The notes beneath the pieces were generated by a model, which worked only from the letters and a program-made list of their open reading frames with translations, was not told where the DNA came from and made no database searches. Both the position numbers and the translations under genes were made by a program. DNA of 64,000 nucleotides from Halobacillus shinanisalinarum (GTDB lineage: Bacteria > Bacillota > Bacilli > Bacillales > Halobacillaceae), in the NCBI RefSeq assembly GCF_022919835.1, contig NZ_CP095074.1, positions 1,798,001-1,862,000 on the forward strand, given 5' to 3'. Positions 35,780 through 43,912 of this stretch are shown one piece after another. The stretch's first letter is position 1. Each line of letters begins with the position of its first letter.

Positions 35780-37654
35780 TCAAATGTTTTCAACCATTTT
35801 ATTCTTAGATGTTAAACCATCACCCTTTAATTCTAGTAATCTAAAAACGCTGAACTTGATCTCTTCATTGGCAAGTGTATTCACTTCATAATTAATGAAA
35901 TTATAAAGATCCGTAACGGGTAATTCATTGTTTACCCCTATATATATTTTAGGGAAAATCTGCTTAGGATGAACCTCATGCTCACCGAGAAGCTCCTCAT
36001 ACATCTTCTCACCAGGTCGTATCCCAGCGAACTCAATCCCAATCTCTTCCTCTCTAAAGCCAGAAAGAGATATAAGATTCCTTGCCAAGTCAACAATCTT
36101 CACTGGTTCTCCCATATCCAACACAAAGATCTCTCCCCCTCGAGCTAAGGTCCCCGCTTGTATCACTAACCTCGAAGCTTCAGGGATCGTCATGAAATAG
36201 CGTGTCATATCAGGATGGGTCACTGTCACAGGACCCCCGGATGCAATCTGTTTCTTAAACAGTGGGATTACACTACCACGACTCCCTAGCACATTACCAA
36301 ATCGTACGGCTACAAACTTTGTCCGGCTCGTCTTACTTAATGATTGAACCACCATTTCAGCTACACGTTTGGTTGCTCCCATTACATTGGTTGGGTTAAC
36401 GGCTTTATCAGAAGAGATAAGCACAAAGTTTTCTACTCCAGCCGTATCAGCTGCCTCTGCTACGTTCTTCGTACCAATAACATTATTTTTAACAGCTTCT
36501 TTCGGATTGAATTCCATTAAAGGTACATGCTTATGTGCTGCTGCATGATAAATGTAAGACGGTTGATATCCACTCACTATTTCAAAGATTCGATCACGAT
36601 CTTGAACATCAGCGATCACTGTAAGAAGTTCTGTATCTATATCTAATTGTTTTAGTTCCATATGAATGGTATAAATGCTATTTTCTCCATGACCTAATAG
36701 TATCAGTTTATTCGGACCGAACTTCACGAGCTGACGGCAAATTTCCGAACCGATCGATCCACCTGCCCCCGTTACTAAAATTGTCTTTCCCTTGATTTCA
36801 CTAGATATAGAATCAATGTCTAACTCGACTGGATCTCTTCCTAATAAGTCTTCGATGGAAACATCACGAATTTGATTGACGGATACATTCCCTAGTGCGA
36901 TGTCCTCAATCATGGGCAGAGTTTGAACGTTTTTCACTACCTTTTGTGATTCCTGAATAATATGTTTAATACGATTGCGCTCAACCGAAGGCATTGCAAT
37001 AACTATGTGATTGATTCCATATTTCTTTGAAAGCTCTTCAATTTTTTTCGTGCTCCCAAGCACAGGTAAGCCACTAATCGTCAAGTGGTGCATCGTGAAG
37101 TCGTCGTCGACAAAACCAACAATATTTGTATCCACTTCCATCGAGCCCTTCATTTGGCGTGCTAACATACGCCCCGCAGACCCTGCTCCTACGATAAGTG
37201 TTGTTTTCAAATTTGGATTATTTCTAACCAATTTGGTCTTCTTCCGTTTAGGATTCAATGTAAGCCCGTAAGTTTTATAGTACCTCCAAGCAAATCGAAC
37301 CCCACCGATCAGTAATATATGTAGCATCCAAGTAATAATAAGAGCACGTTCATATATCATATTATAAGCTAAAGCTTGAATAGCCGCAGTCGATACAATG
37401 GATAAGGAAACGACTAACATTATACCGATAAGTTCTTCCATACTGGCATATCGCCACTTTTTCTTATACATGCCTAACATACTAGAGAAGAGATGATGTG
37501 TAAGCAGCAAAGTTAAAGCAGAAACAAACATCATCCAATCAAATGTAGCTACGTATGGATTTAGGAAAAAGTGGGACATATATATTGAGAAAGAGACAAT
37601 AATAGAATCGATGATTATTAATAAAATCAATCTTTTTTTCAAAGCTGTAGTCAT
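35780..37654 (-). CDS. UDP-HexNAc 4,6-dehydratase (CapD/EpsC/PglF-like)
   Basis: A 624-residue membrane-anchored nucleotide-sugar dehydratase. Four N-terminal helices (about 8-125) are followed by a first Rossmann domain (VGAGSAGRMLARQM, about 156-169) and the catalytic SDR domain (VTGAGGSIGSEICRQL about 294-309; SSDKAVNPTNVMGATKR with the Met-x3-Lys variant usual in this family). It converts UDP-GlcNAc to a 4-keto-6-deoxy sugar, commonly the first step to QuiNAc, FucNAc or bacillosamine. No aminotransferase is in the window, so the final sugar is unclear. It lies about 90 bases after the phosphatase gene. Confidence 0.92.
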   Translation of the reverse strand: MTTALKKRLILLIIIDSIIVSFSIYMSHFFLNPYVATFDWMMFVSALTLLLTHHLFSSMLGMYKKKWRYASMEELIGIMLVVSLSIVSTAAIQALAYNMIYERALIITWMLHILLIGGVRFAWRYYKTYGLTLNPKRKKTKLVRNNPNLKTTLIVGAGSAGRMLARQMKGSMEVDTNIVGFVDDDFTMHHLTISGLPVLGSTKKIEELSKKYGINHIVIAMPSVERNRIKHIIQESQKVVKNVQTLPMIEDIALGNVSVNQIRDVSIEDLLGRDPVELDIDSISSEIKGKTILVTGAGGSIGSEICRQLVKFGPNKLILLGHGENSIYTIHMELKQLDIDTELLTVIADVQDRDRIFEIVSGYQPSYIYHAAAHKHVPLMEFNPKEAVKNNVIGTKNVAEAADTAGVENFVLISSDKAVNPTNVMGATKRVAEMVVQSLSKTSRTKFVAVRFGNVLGSRGSVIPLFKKQIASGGPVTVTHPDMTRYFMTIPEASRLVIQAGTLARGGEIFVLDMGEPVKIVDLARNLISLSGFREEEIGIEFAGIRPGEKMYEELLGEHEVHPKQIFPKIYIGVNNELPVTDLYNFINYEVNTLANEEIKFSVFRLLELKGDGLTSKNKMVENI

Positions 37655-37745
37655 TTATTATTACACGCTCCTTTCAAAAAGTTATTATGTGGTGCTGATG
37701 CTGCAAAAGGAATTACTCTCCTGTGCACCTTCTTCATTCTATTAG

Positions 37746-38513
37746 TTAAAATAAACCTAAGAATTTTTTCCTTTTCACGTGCTGCGGTACATCCGAAGCC
37801 AATGCTTGCCCTTCGGCCACATACTCAGCATTTTCCACAAATAAATAAACCATGGAATGGCCATAGTTTTTCTGTAACTCCCCATATGCCTCTTTCATAC
37901 AAAACCCTCTTGACGTGGTGTTGTGGGCATCAGATGCAATGAGGTGGGTTAGGTTGGCTTCTATTAACTGATGAGTGAATTTTTTAATGTTCTTACCGAA
38001 TCTACCGCATAAGCTTGCTGCTGTGATTTGTGTGTAGGCGCCTTTTTTGACTAGGTTGTAGAGGGTGTCGGGATTCTGGATAATATGTCGATTACGTTCC
38101 GGGTGTACAATAATGGGCTGATATCCTTCTACCTGTATATCGAATAACAATTTACTAGCATATCTTGGAACAGTATCTGATGGGAACTCAACGAAGACAT
38201 AGCTATCTTGTCCATTTAAGGTGAGGATTTCATCGTTCCTAATTCCTTCGATCATCTCGCCATGTATACGTGTTTCTTGTCCTGGTAGTACCGTTAATGG
38301 AATATCGTAGTTAGATAGATACCGATTGAGCTCAGCCACCTGGATCGTGATGTTATTCTTGTAGTTGTTGTACTTCCCGTTTTGATGGTGGGGGGTAGCA
38401 ATAATGGTATCAATGCCGTCTGCTACTGCTGCTTCGGCCATCTTGATGCTTTCTTCTATGGATTGGGCACCGTCATCAACACCCGGGAGGATATGGCTAT
38501 GAATGTCAATCAA
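37746..38513 (-). CDS. CpsB/YwqE-type tyrosine-protein phosphatase (PHP family)
   Basis: A 256-residue metal-dependent phosphotyrosine phosphatase that normally dephosphorylates the bacterial tyrosine kinase controlling polymer length. It shows IDIHSHILPGVDDGA at the N terminus, IATPHH (about 45-50), PGQETRIHGE, PIIVHPERNRHI and ASDAHNT, the PHP metal ligands. Length and ending match B. subtilis YwqE. The start is a TTG at 38513 eight bases after AAAGGAG; an ATG 14 codons upstream would give a non-family N terminus. It is the first gene of the cluster, yet no CpsC/CpsD kinase pair is nearby. Confidence 0.9.
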   Translation of the reverse strand: MIDIHSHILPGVDDGAQSIEESIKMAEAAVADGIDTIIATPHHQNGKYNNYKNNITIQVAELNRYLSNYDIPLTVLPGQETRIHGEMIEGIRNDEILTLNGQDSYVFVEFPSDTVPRYASKLLFDIQVEGYQPIIVHPERNRHIIQNPDTLYNLVKKGAYTQITAASLCGRFGKNIKKFTHQLIEANLTHLIASDAHNTTSRGFCMKEAYGELQKNYGHSMVYLFVENAEYVAEGQALASDVPQHVKRKKFLGLF

Positions 38514-38562
38514 GGTTTCGGCTCCTTTCGACTCATATGTATTAAAAATACACATTAAACTT

Positions 38563-38590
38563 TAATTTTAGTATAACAGGTTTTTCTTGT
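38563..38590 (-). promoter_or_regulatory. Candidate promoter of the polysaccharide cluster
   Basis: On the minus strand TGTTATACT forms an extended -10 (TATACT at plus 38570-38575). The -35 region is weak (TTCATT at 17 bases). A start near 38563 would leave a 5' leader of about 50 bases before the TTG. Confidence 0.45.
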
Positions 38591-38899
38591 CTAATGAAGA
38601 GGAATTATTGGTTATATTTCCTAGTTTCATAGTAAAATTGGGTTAATATGCTTAGAAATCAAGGGATTTCACTAGCAAATTTTGTCGAAATATTTTTCTA
38701 GTTCTTTTTTCGTATCCGCTTACATTTATGTACAATATACTATATGTTACCTTCTTCTATTAAATGGGTGCAACATTTTATTTGTTAATAATCCATGACA
38801 TTTTTATTTCATCAGAGTTAATTATCTTGTTGGTATCCCTCTATGATAAAACGTACATCTCATGAATACCGCTCTATAGAGCTAATGGAGAGATAGCAG
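38576..38899. other. AT-rich gap upstream of the polysaccharide cluster
   Basis: Apart from the promoter-like site at its left end I see no gene. Several TATATA-like tracts could hold further promoters. No tyrosine-kinase remnant was found. Confidence 0.5.
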
Positions 38900-39211
38900 C
38901 TACTCCGTCTCGCTTCGGACGTACTTTTTATTGTTCTTAACAAACTGAGCAAATTTAATTGTATGCACGAACGACCAAGCAACAAAAACTCCAACGCTAT
39001 TCTTAACTAGGTCTATAATAGTAAATGACCTTCCGACTACATAAAATTGATGAATTTCGTCTATAAAGCCATAAAGTATTGCAACTCCAGCCGCTAAATA
39101 ACTGGTTGTTTTTGAGAACTTTCCGTTTACTACTAATGCAACGACTAAAAAAAGGTATAGGACAGCGAATTCAATGAAGTGTAAGCTTTCAAGAAATGTA
39201 TTGATAGTCAT
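38900..39211 (-). CDS. VanZ-family protein, C-terminal part of a split gene
   Basis: A 103-residue frame encoding most of a VanZ-like membrane protein: LHFIEFAVLYLFLV, YGFIDEIHQFYVVGRSFTIIDLVKN and a last helix. The signature Ile-Asp-Glu-Ile-His-Gln is present. The usual first helix is missing here and lies in another frame just upstream (39211-39318). The ATG overlaps that frame's stop as TAATG and has no ribosome site of its own. Either the two parts are coupled or the gene carries a frameshift. VanZ-like proteins are linked to low-level teicoplanin resistance or membrane roles; function here unknown. Confidence 0.75.
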   Translation of the reverse strand: MTINTFLESLHFIEFAVLYLFLVVALVVNGKFSKTTSYLAAGVAILYGFIDEIHQFYVVGRSFTIIDLVKNSVGVFVAWSFVHTIKFAQFVKNNKKYVRSETE

Positions 39212-39318
39212 TATAAAATACCTACAAACCTTTTAATTTCCGCGATAGAGTAGCTGGACTGGATCCATATAAAAACCATATAAATAATAGGTATTGCAGT
39301 TAATAATATTCGGCGCAT
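39211..39318 (-). CDS. N-terminal helix of the split VanZ-like gene
   Basis: A 35-codon frame (ATG at 39318, stop TAA overlapping the next ATG as TAATG) encodes RRILLTAIPIIYMVFIWIQS, the usual first membrane helix of VanZ proteins with its Ser-Ser ending. AGCAGGA precedes the ATG by about seven bases. Together with the downstream 103 residues it would make a normal VanZ length of about 140. Confidence 0.6.
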   Translation of the reverse strand: MRRILLTAIPIIYMVFIWIQSSYSIAEIKRFVGIL

Positions 39319-39567
39319 AATCATTCCTGCTTTCCTTTAAAATTAAATAGATTTGCTATCTAGTTTAGGAATGGATGAGCCAACATATACCTTTTAGAAG
39401 AACGGGGAATTATTTGGTTTAGCCATTTAAATCCAAGGACAATTGATAAGGAGACTCGATATTTCTCCATTTAGATTTAATTCCCGATTCACTTATTTAG
39501 TAATGGCTGGATGATCTTCATAATACAATATATTGAATTACGTTCGATTCCTGGGAGGAGTTATTAT

Positions 39568-40503
39568 ATGCCCATAAGGCCAATTGCATTACAACGAGGG
39601 GATACAATTGGTATTGTCACGTTGGGAAGTCCGCCCGAAAGAAATGAGGTTGAAACAGGAATAGAAATGTTGGAAGACATGGGGTTTAATACACTGCTCG
39701 GTCGTTACGTGTACGCCCGAGATGGTTTCTTGGCAGGTACAGAGCAAGAGCGTGCGATGGATTTAATGAGCATGTTTGCCAATCCTCAAGTAAAGCTGAT
39801 ATTGCCTACTCGGGGAGGGGTAGGAGTTGCAGGGGTTCTGCCCTATCTTAACTATCCATTTATACAGCGAAACGCAAAAATCATAAGTGGTTACAGTGAT
39901 ATAACGGTACTGTTGAATGCCCTGTACCAAAGTGCACACTTGACCACTTTCCACAGTCTCATGCTTGTTGATTTTAATCCAAGTACCCCTGAGTACAATT
40001 TTAATCAGTTTTTCGCTGCCGTTTCCTCGCCTACACCAACTAGACAAATTCACAATCCTCCTGAAATTCCACTAAAGAGCAAAGTACCAGGGAACGTCAC
40101 CGGACCAATTGTAGGAGGTAACCTTACCTCATTAATTGGCACAATCGGCACTCCTTTTGAAATAGATACTGAGGGGAAAATACTGCTTCTTGAAGATACA
40201 CATGAACCCATCAATACGCTCTTCAGATATATTGAACAACTGCGAATGGCTGGGAAGTTCCAGGACTGTATTGGGATCGTTATGGGACAATGTACAGAGT
40301 GCCAAGAATCTTACGGTAAGACTTATGAAGATCTGATCAATGAATTCATCGTACCGTTAAGAAAGCCGCTTATGACTAATCTAGCCACGGCACATGGCAC
40401 CTATAAAGCAGCAATTCCTATTGGAGCCATGGTTAACTTGAATACATTAAATAATACTTTAACGGTCCTCGAACCTACCACGATACCGCCTTTCTACAAG
40501 TAG
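39568..40503 (+). CDS. S66-family LD-carboxypeptidase (MccF/LdcA-like)
   Basis: A 311-residue serine peptidase of family S66. Members cleave the terminal D-Ala from murein tetrapeptides or hydrolyse microcin C-type nucleotide peptides. The triad is visible: Ser in SGYSDIT (about 112-118), Glu in LLLEDTHEP (about 209-217) and His in TAHGTYKAAIPIGA (about 274-287). TRGGVGVAG near residue 80 is the family loop. The ATG at 39568 follows GGGAGGAG; an upstream ATG at 39511 precedes that site and was rejected. It marks the last chromosomal gene before the mobile region. Confidence 0.88.
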   Translation: MPIRPIALQRGDTIGIVTLGSPPERNEVETGIEMLEDMGFNTLLGRYVYARDGFLAGTEQERAMDLMSMFANPQVKLILPTRGGVGVAGVLPYLNYPFIQRNAKIISGYSDITVLLNALYQSAHLTTFHSLMLVDFNPSTPEYNFNQFFAAVSSPTPTRQIHNPPEIPLKSKVPGNVTGPIVGGNLTSLIGTIGTPFEIDTEGKILLLEDTHEPINTLFRYIEQLRMAGKFQDCIGIVMGQCTECQESYGKTYEDLINEFIVPLRKPLMTNLATAHGTYKAAIPIGAMVNLNTLNNTLTVLEPTTIPPFYK

Positions 40504-40511
40504 ACACGGGT

Positions 40512-40569
40512 AGGGTATCTCCTTTCTTGTTGAATTGATCGTCAACCCTGAAGATACCCCACCTTTTTT
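40512..40569 (+). terminator. Terminator after the LD-carboxypeptidase gene
   Basis: GGGTATCT (40513-40520) pairs with AGATACCC (40552-40559) across a long 31-base loop, followed by ACCTTTTTT. The long loop lowers confidence. Confidence 0.6.
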
Positions 40570-40611
40570 ATCTTCATAACCATAAAAGACCGAAATAAAT
40601 TACTAAGCATT

Positions 40612-40629
40612 GATAAGAAAGCTCTTATC
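40612..40629. repeat. Short hairpin at the left edge of the mobile element
   Basis: GATAAGA and TCTTATC form a perfect seven-bp stem with a four-base loop, eight bases beyond the stop of the toprim gene. There is no T run. It could slow transcription or mark the element boundary. Confidence 0.4.
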
Positions 40630-40636
40630 TTTATGA

Positions 40637-41566
40637 TTAACTCCTATAAGTCTGAATAACTTTATTTCGAATTTTTTTCTCCTCATAATTTTTCTTTAAC
40701 TCTTCATTCCAATCTTTTTGCTTAGATAGATCAATGGCGGATATATTTTTATTCATCAACCGGTGATACTTGTTTGCAAATTCCCTTCCCGCCCTATCAT
40801 TATCCGTACAAAAGGTTATATGACGGATCGTATGATTTTCTTTCCCCATACGTTTCATTTCATCGATCATGGTCTGACGTTTGAGGCCAGACATGGACAC
40901 TAAGCGAGTATTTTGTAGCTTTTCTTTCTTAATACTCCAATATGAAAGAGCATCAATTGGGCTTTCAAAGAAATATATAGAATTCGGTTTTCCAATATCA
41001 ATTGAAAAGCCTGCGGATCCATGGCTATTCTTATCGATTTTTTTAAACATTCGTCCATCTTTCATAGGAGTGGTCCCTTGTCTGTCTGCCCCCACAATAT
41101 CTCCCTGTTGTTTCCACTTAAAAATGACATTGCCAAGCTTGTCTTGGGCGATTAAGTCTTTTTGATACAGCCACTCAACGATTTTCGGGTGAATTTTGCG
41201 TTCTTTAGTGAGGTAGTCTTTAACCTCTGTTTTGTCGTTCACTTCATACTGATAAGAATACTGATAAGGTTGCTTAGGCTTTTCCTGTTCCACCGTCTTC
41301 ATTCTGTATCCTTGTCGATTTAAATCTTGGACAGCTTCAGGAAAACTCATGCCATAAAACATTTTTGCAAAGTTAATCACTCCTGCTCCTTTTTCATCTC
41401 TTGAGTTCCAGGCATACATTTGATCCTTAATCACTAAGCTGTCATGCTTTTGGTGGCGATAGTAGCTTCCTTCCTTTTTCAATGGCTCACCTTTACGCTG
41501 TAGATAGTCTAACAAATCCACATTCCTTGCGATCTCCACTTGTTCCGCGCTTACATGCTTGACCAT
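40637..41566 (-). CDS. DUF3991/toprim-domain protein of the conjugative element
   Basis: A 309-residue protein with an N-terminal primase-zinc-finger-like region lacking the Cys ligands (YYRHQKHDSLVIKD, GAGVINFAKMFYGMSF), a DUF3991 middle part and a C-terminal toprim domain (SIYFFESPIDALSYW about 203-217; ITFCTDNDRAGREFAN). Such proteins accompany MobP2-type relaxases and probably act on transferred or replicating DNA, perhaps in primer synthesis. It is the distal gene of the element, separated from the ArdC-like gene by a strong terminator, so it may have its own promoter. Confidence 0.85.
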   Translation of the reverse strand: MVKHVSAEQVEIARNVDLLDYLQRKGEPLKKEGSYYRHQKHDSLVIKDQMYAWNSRDEKGAGVINFAKMFYGMSFPEAVQDLNRQGYRMKTVEQEKPKQPYQYSYQYEVNDKTEVKDYLTKERKIHPKIVEWLYQKDLIAQDKLGNVIFKWKQQGDIVGADRQGTTPMKDGRMFKKIDKNSHGSAGFSIDIGKPNSIYFFESPIDALSYWSIKKEKLQNTRLVSMSGLKRQTMIDEMKRMGKENHTIRHITFCTDNDRAGREFANKYHRLMNKNISAIDLSKQKDWNEELKKNYEEKKIRNKVIQTYRS

Positions 41567-41603
41567 GTAGCACTTCCTCCTTTCTAATATTTAATAGCCA
41601 AAT

Positions 41604-41633
41604 AAAAAAGACAGGGAATAAATCTCCCTGTCT
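41604..41633 (-). terminator. Terminator after the ArdC-like gene
   Basis: On the minus strand AGACAGGGA pairs perfectly with TCCCTGTCT across a seven-base loop and TTTTTT follows. The stem begins inside the ArdC-like stop codon region. Confidence 0.92.
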
Positions 41634-43139
41634 AACGTTCAATCTCAATTTTTTCCTTTTTCCTTTTATCCGTTTGCTGATAAGTATCTTGATTACTCTT
41701 AACTCTCATTTGTTCTGAAGTTTGTTTACCCTTCCCTTCACCTTTTTCCTTATGGGGACTAACTTCTCTTTCCAACTTGGTTTCAATTTGAGCTAAGCGT
41801 TGTTCACCGCGTTCTGTTAAAGGTAGCTCTTTCAATTCCTGCAGCGATTCTTCCTTCAGTTCATTCACTTCTTTATGATTATGATTCCTTTGGAAAGAAA
41901 GCATTTGGCTCAAACGCTCTTGACGATCATTACCTTCTTCTATATCTAACCCCTTCCCAGCCATAGGCTCAATAAAGTTCATCACCTCTTTTTTGTACGC
42001 ATCTTTAAAACCCTGGTGGTCCAATTCGTCCTCTCTGTTCTCTTTTTCCCAAAAAGGGCTGCTATTTCGTTTAACTGCACTCACTTGACTACGGTACATG
42101 TCTTTTAGCTTTTCAGAGGGTAATTGAACATTAGTCTCTTTTTTGATTTCACTACGGGATTCTTTTATATTAACTTCTTCTTTCTCCCCTTCCTTTTCTT
42201 GCTCCAGAGAATCTTCGATGGTCATAATAAATTCTTTGGCCGTGGTTTGGACTTCCTGCAACAATCCTTCATGATCTTTAAATTCATGATCTTTCGTCCA
42301 ATGATGTAGATAATCCAGGGAATAGTCGCTGGTATCAATATTGAAATAAGAAGCAACCGTATAGGCAGTCATCTCCGCTTGAAATTCTTTCTCAGGCATG
42401 GTGTAATCGTTTCTTTTTTCTTCTGTATGAAGCTTTGCATGAGTAAGTTCGTGCAACAAACTCTTTGTATCTTGGAGTTCAGAATTACGTGGGTTAAGGG
42501 CCACCTCTCCTTGTCCTGTATAATAGACTCCTTTAGCCGTTCCTAGCTCCTCATAAGGCTCAACAATTTGGCTATTGCTTTTATGTGCAATAGCCTCCAT
42601 CCCTTGGCATAACTGATAATAATTTTGAACGACTCCATCTATCCATTTGTTAGGGAAAATTTGAGGCAAATCCTTTTGAGTTGCATTGGTTTGCGAAACT
42701 TCAAACACGCTTCCCGTAGAATAAACAAGACGACCTTCTCGTTTTTCGAGTTGGCCGTCTTTGACATGTTGCTTTTCTTGTTTGGTCGCATCCTTTAAGG
42801 GTTTCCAATCCCCTTCGTCGTTTTTAAACTGCTGTCCTAATCGATTAGGCACGAGTATTTTTATCCCTTTTTCTCCTTTGTTGACAGGGAAGCCTTTTTC
42901 TTTCCAAAAGGCAAACGAGCCAACAGCTTCGGCCCTGGGAACTGAGAATCAATAAGCGCCGTATTTCGAGGAGAGTATCGGTAAAACTTTCCCATAAAGT
43001 CCAAATACTCTTTCAGTTGGTCGGAAGAATGAAAGTGATTCGAAATCCTTTTTTCCATTCCATCTGTGAGTTTTTTAATCTCCTCTTTAACCTGTTCGGG
43101 GGTTTTCTTCTGATAGGTACGACGTTTATTCTTGGCCAT
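41632..43139 (-). pseudogene. ArdC-like ssDNA-binding/metallopeptidase gene, split by a frameshift
   Basis: Two frames together encode one protein of about 500 residues. The upstream frame (ATG 43139) carries FYRYSPRNTALIDSQFPGP, the ArdC N-terminal ssDNA-binding domain. The downstream frame begins in family sequence (AEAVGSFAFWKEKGF, then VNKGEKGIKILVPNRLG) and continues to an ImmA/ArdC-type zinc site LLHELTHAKLH and a long charged tail. The switch needs one extra base at the CCCTGGG run (42931-42939). ArdC proteins protect incoming DNA from restriction. It follows a small gene with a 14-base overlap. A sequencing slip in the run is possible. Confidence 0.85.
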
Positions 43140-43407
43140 GATCCTCGGCTCCTTCACTGATGTTCACGAGTTCTTCTATTTCTTCTTCATAGTAGTTTGG
43201 TTCGGTATTTAAAATGAATTCCTTTGTTTCTTTATCGAACGGAATCAATAAGTTTTCTTGATTCATAAGGTGCAGCTCCACATCGATCATCTCTTCATCA
43301 TTCAAGGTCACGGTATATTCCTTTTGGCCAACCTCGATGACTAGCTCGTTGTTATCTCCTAAACTCTTAAATACACCGACTTCATAATGGCTATTAAACA
43401 ACAACAT
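43126..43407 (-). CDS. Small acidic hypothetical protein
   Basis: A 93-residue acidic protein I do not recognise. The first half looks beta-rich (NELVIEVGQKEYTVTLNDEE) and the C terminus is Glu-rich (YYEEEIEELVNISEGAEDHG). AAAGGAG lies eight bases before the ATG, and its end overlaps the start of the ArdC-like gene by 14 bases. The position in the mobilisation operon suggests a transfer or establishment accessory role, unproven. Confidence 0.65.
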   Translation of the reverse strand: MLLFNSHYEVGVFKSLGDNNELVIEVGQKEYTVTLNDEEMIDVELHLMNQENLLIPFDKETKEFILNTEPNYYEEEIEELVNISEGAEDHGQE

Positions 43408-43434
43408 ACGCTCACTCCTTTAGTAGTTAGTTAT

Positions 43435-43474
43435 CTCTAGATAATCATTGCGTTGTATCGATGATTATCTAGAG
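43435..43474. repeat. Perfect 14-bp inverted repeat
   Basis: CTCTAGATAATCAT (43435-43448) and ATGATTATCTAGAG (43461-43474) are perfect complements around a 12-base centre. The right arm includes the stop codon of the upstream gene. No T run follows, so it may be an RNA-processing or stabilising hairpin or a protein site. Confidence 0.75.
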
Positions 43475-43902
43475 GACGTTGCCTGTGACTCCTCAACACT
43501 GATTTTCTTTTGCCGTTGATTGCTGATTCGTTCTTCGACCGCTTCCTTCGCATCCTTCACCGCTTGACTTTCAAATATAGGTGTCGTAATACAACTTTCT
43601 AAGTTTTGATCCATCGCAAATCCATTCATTAATTCAAGCAGGACTTGAGTATTTTTATCGCTTCGATTAGCCGCAAGCCGAAATCGTTTCATCTCTTCTG
43701 CAAACATTTCTTGAAAGTGTTCAGCCATCAATCGCATGATATATTCTCGTGAACGATCTTGCCCTAATAACGCCTGGTGTTCTCGGCAAATCTGATCGAC
43801 CATTTGACCATTAAAGCTGACGCCTGTTTCTTCTTTATAGTCCTCAATGTAAGCCATTGTTTCATCATCAAGGTACAAGTTATTCCGTGTCTTGTTTGTC
43901 AT
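43465..43902 (-). CDS. Hypothetical protein of the mobilisation operon
   Basis: A 145-residue mostly helical protein, unrecognised. The start MTNKTRNNLYLDDETMAYIEDY resembles a ribbon-helix-helix segment (one strand and two helices), so DNA binding with the relaxase is possible. I chose the ATG at 43902 after AAGGTAGG; a TTG 13 codons upstream would overlap the relaxase. It starts 10 bases after the relaxase stop, and its stop lies inside a strong inverted repeat. Confidence 0.65.
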   Translation of the reverse strand: MTNKTRNNLYLDDETMAYIEDYKEETGVSFNGQMVDQICREHQALLGQDRSREYIMRLMAEHFQEMFAEEMKRFRLAANRSDKNTQVLLELMNGFAMDQNLESCITTPIFESQAVKDAKEAVEERISNQRQKKISVEESQATSSR

Positions 43903-43912
43903 TAGAGTAAAC

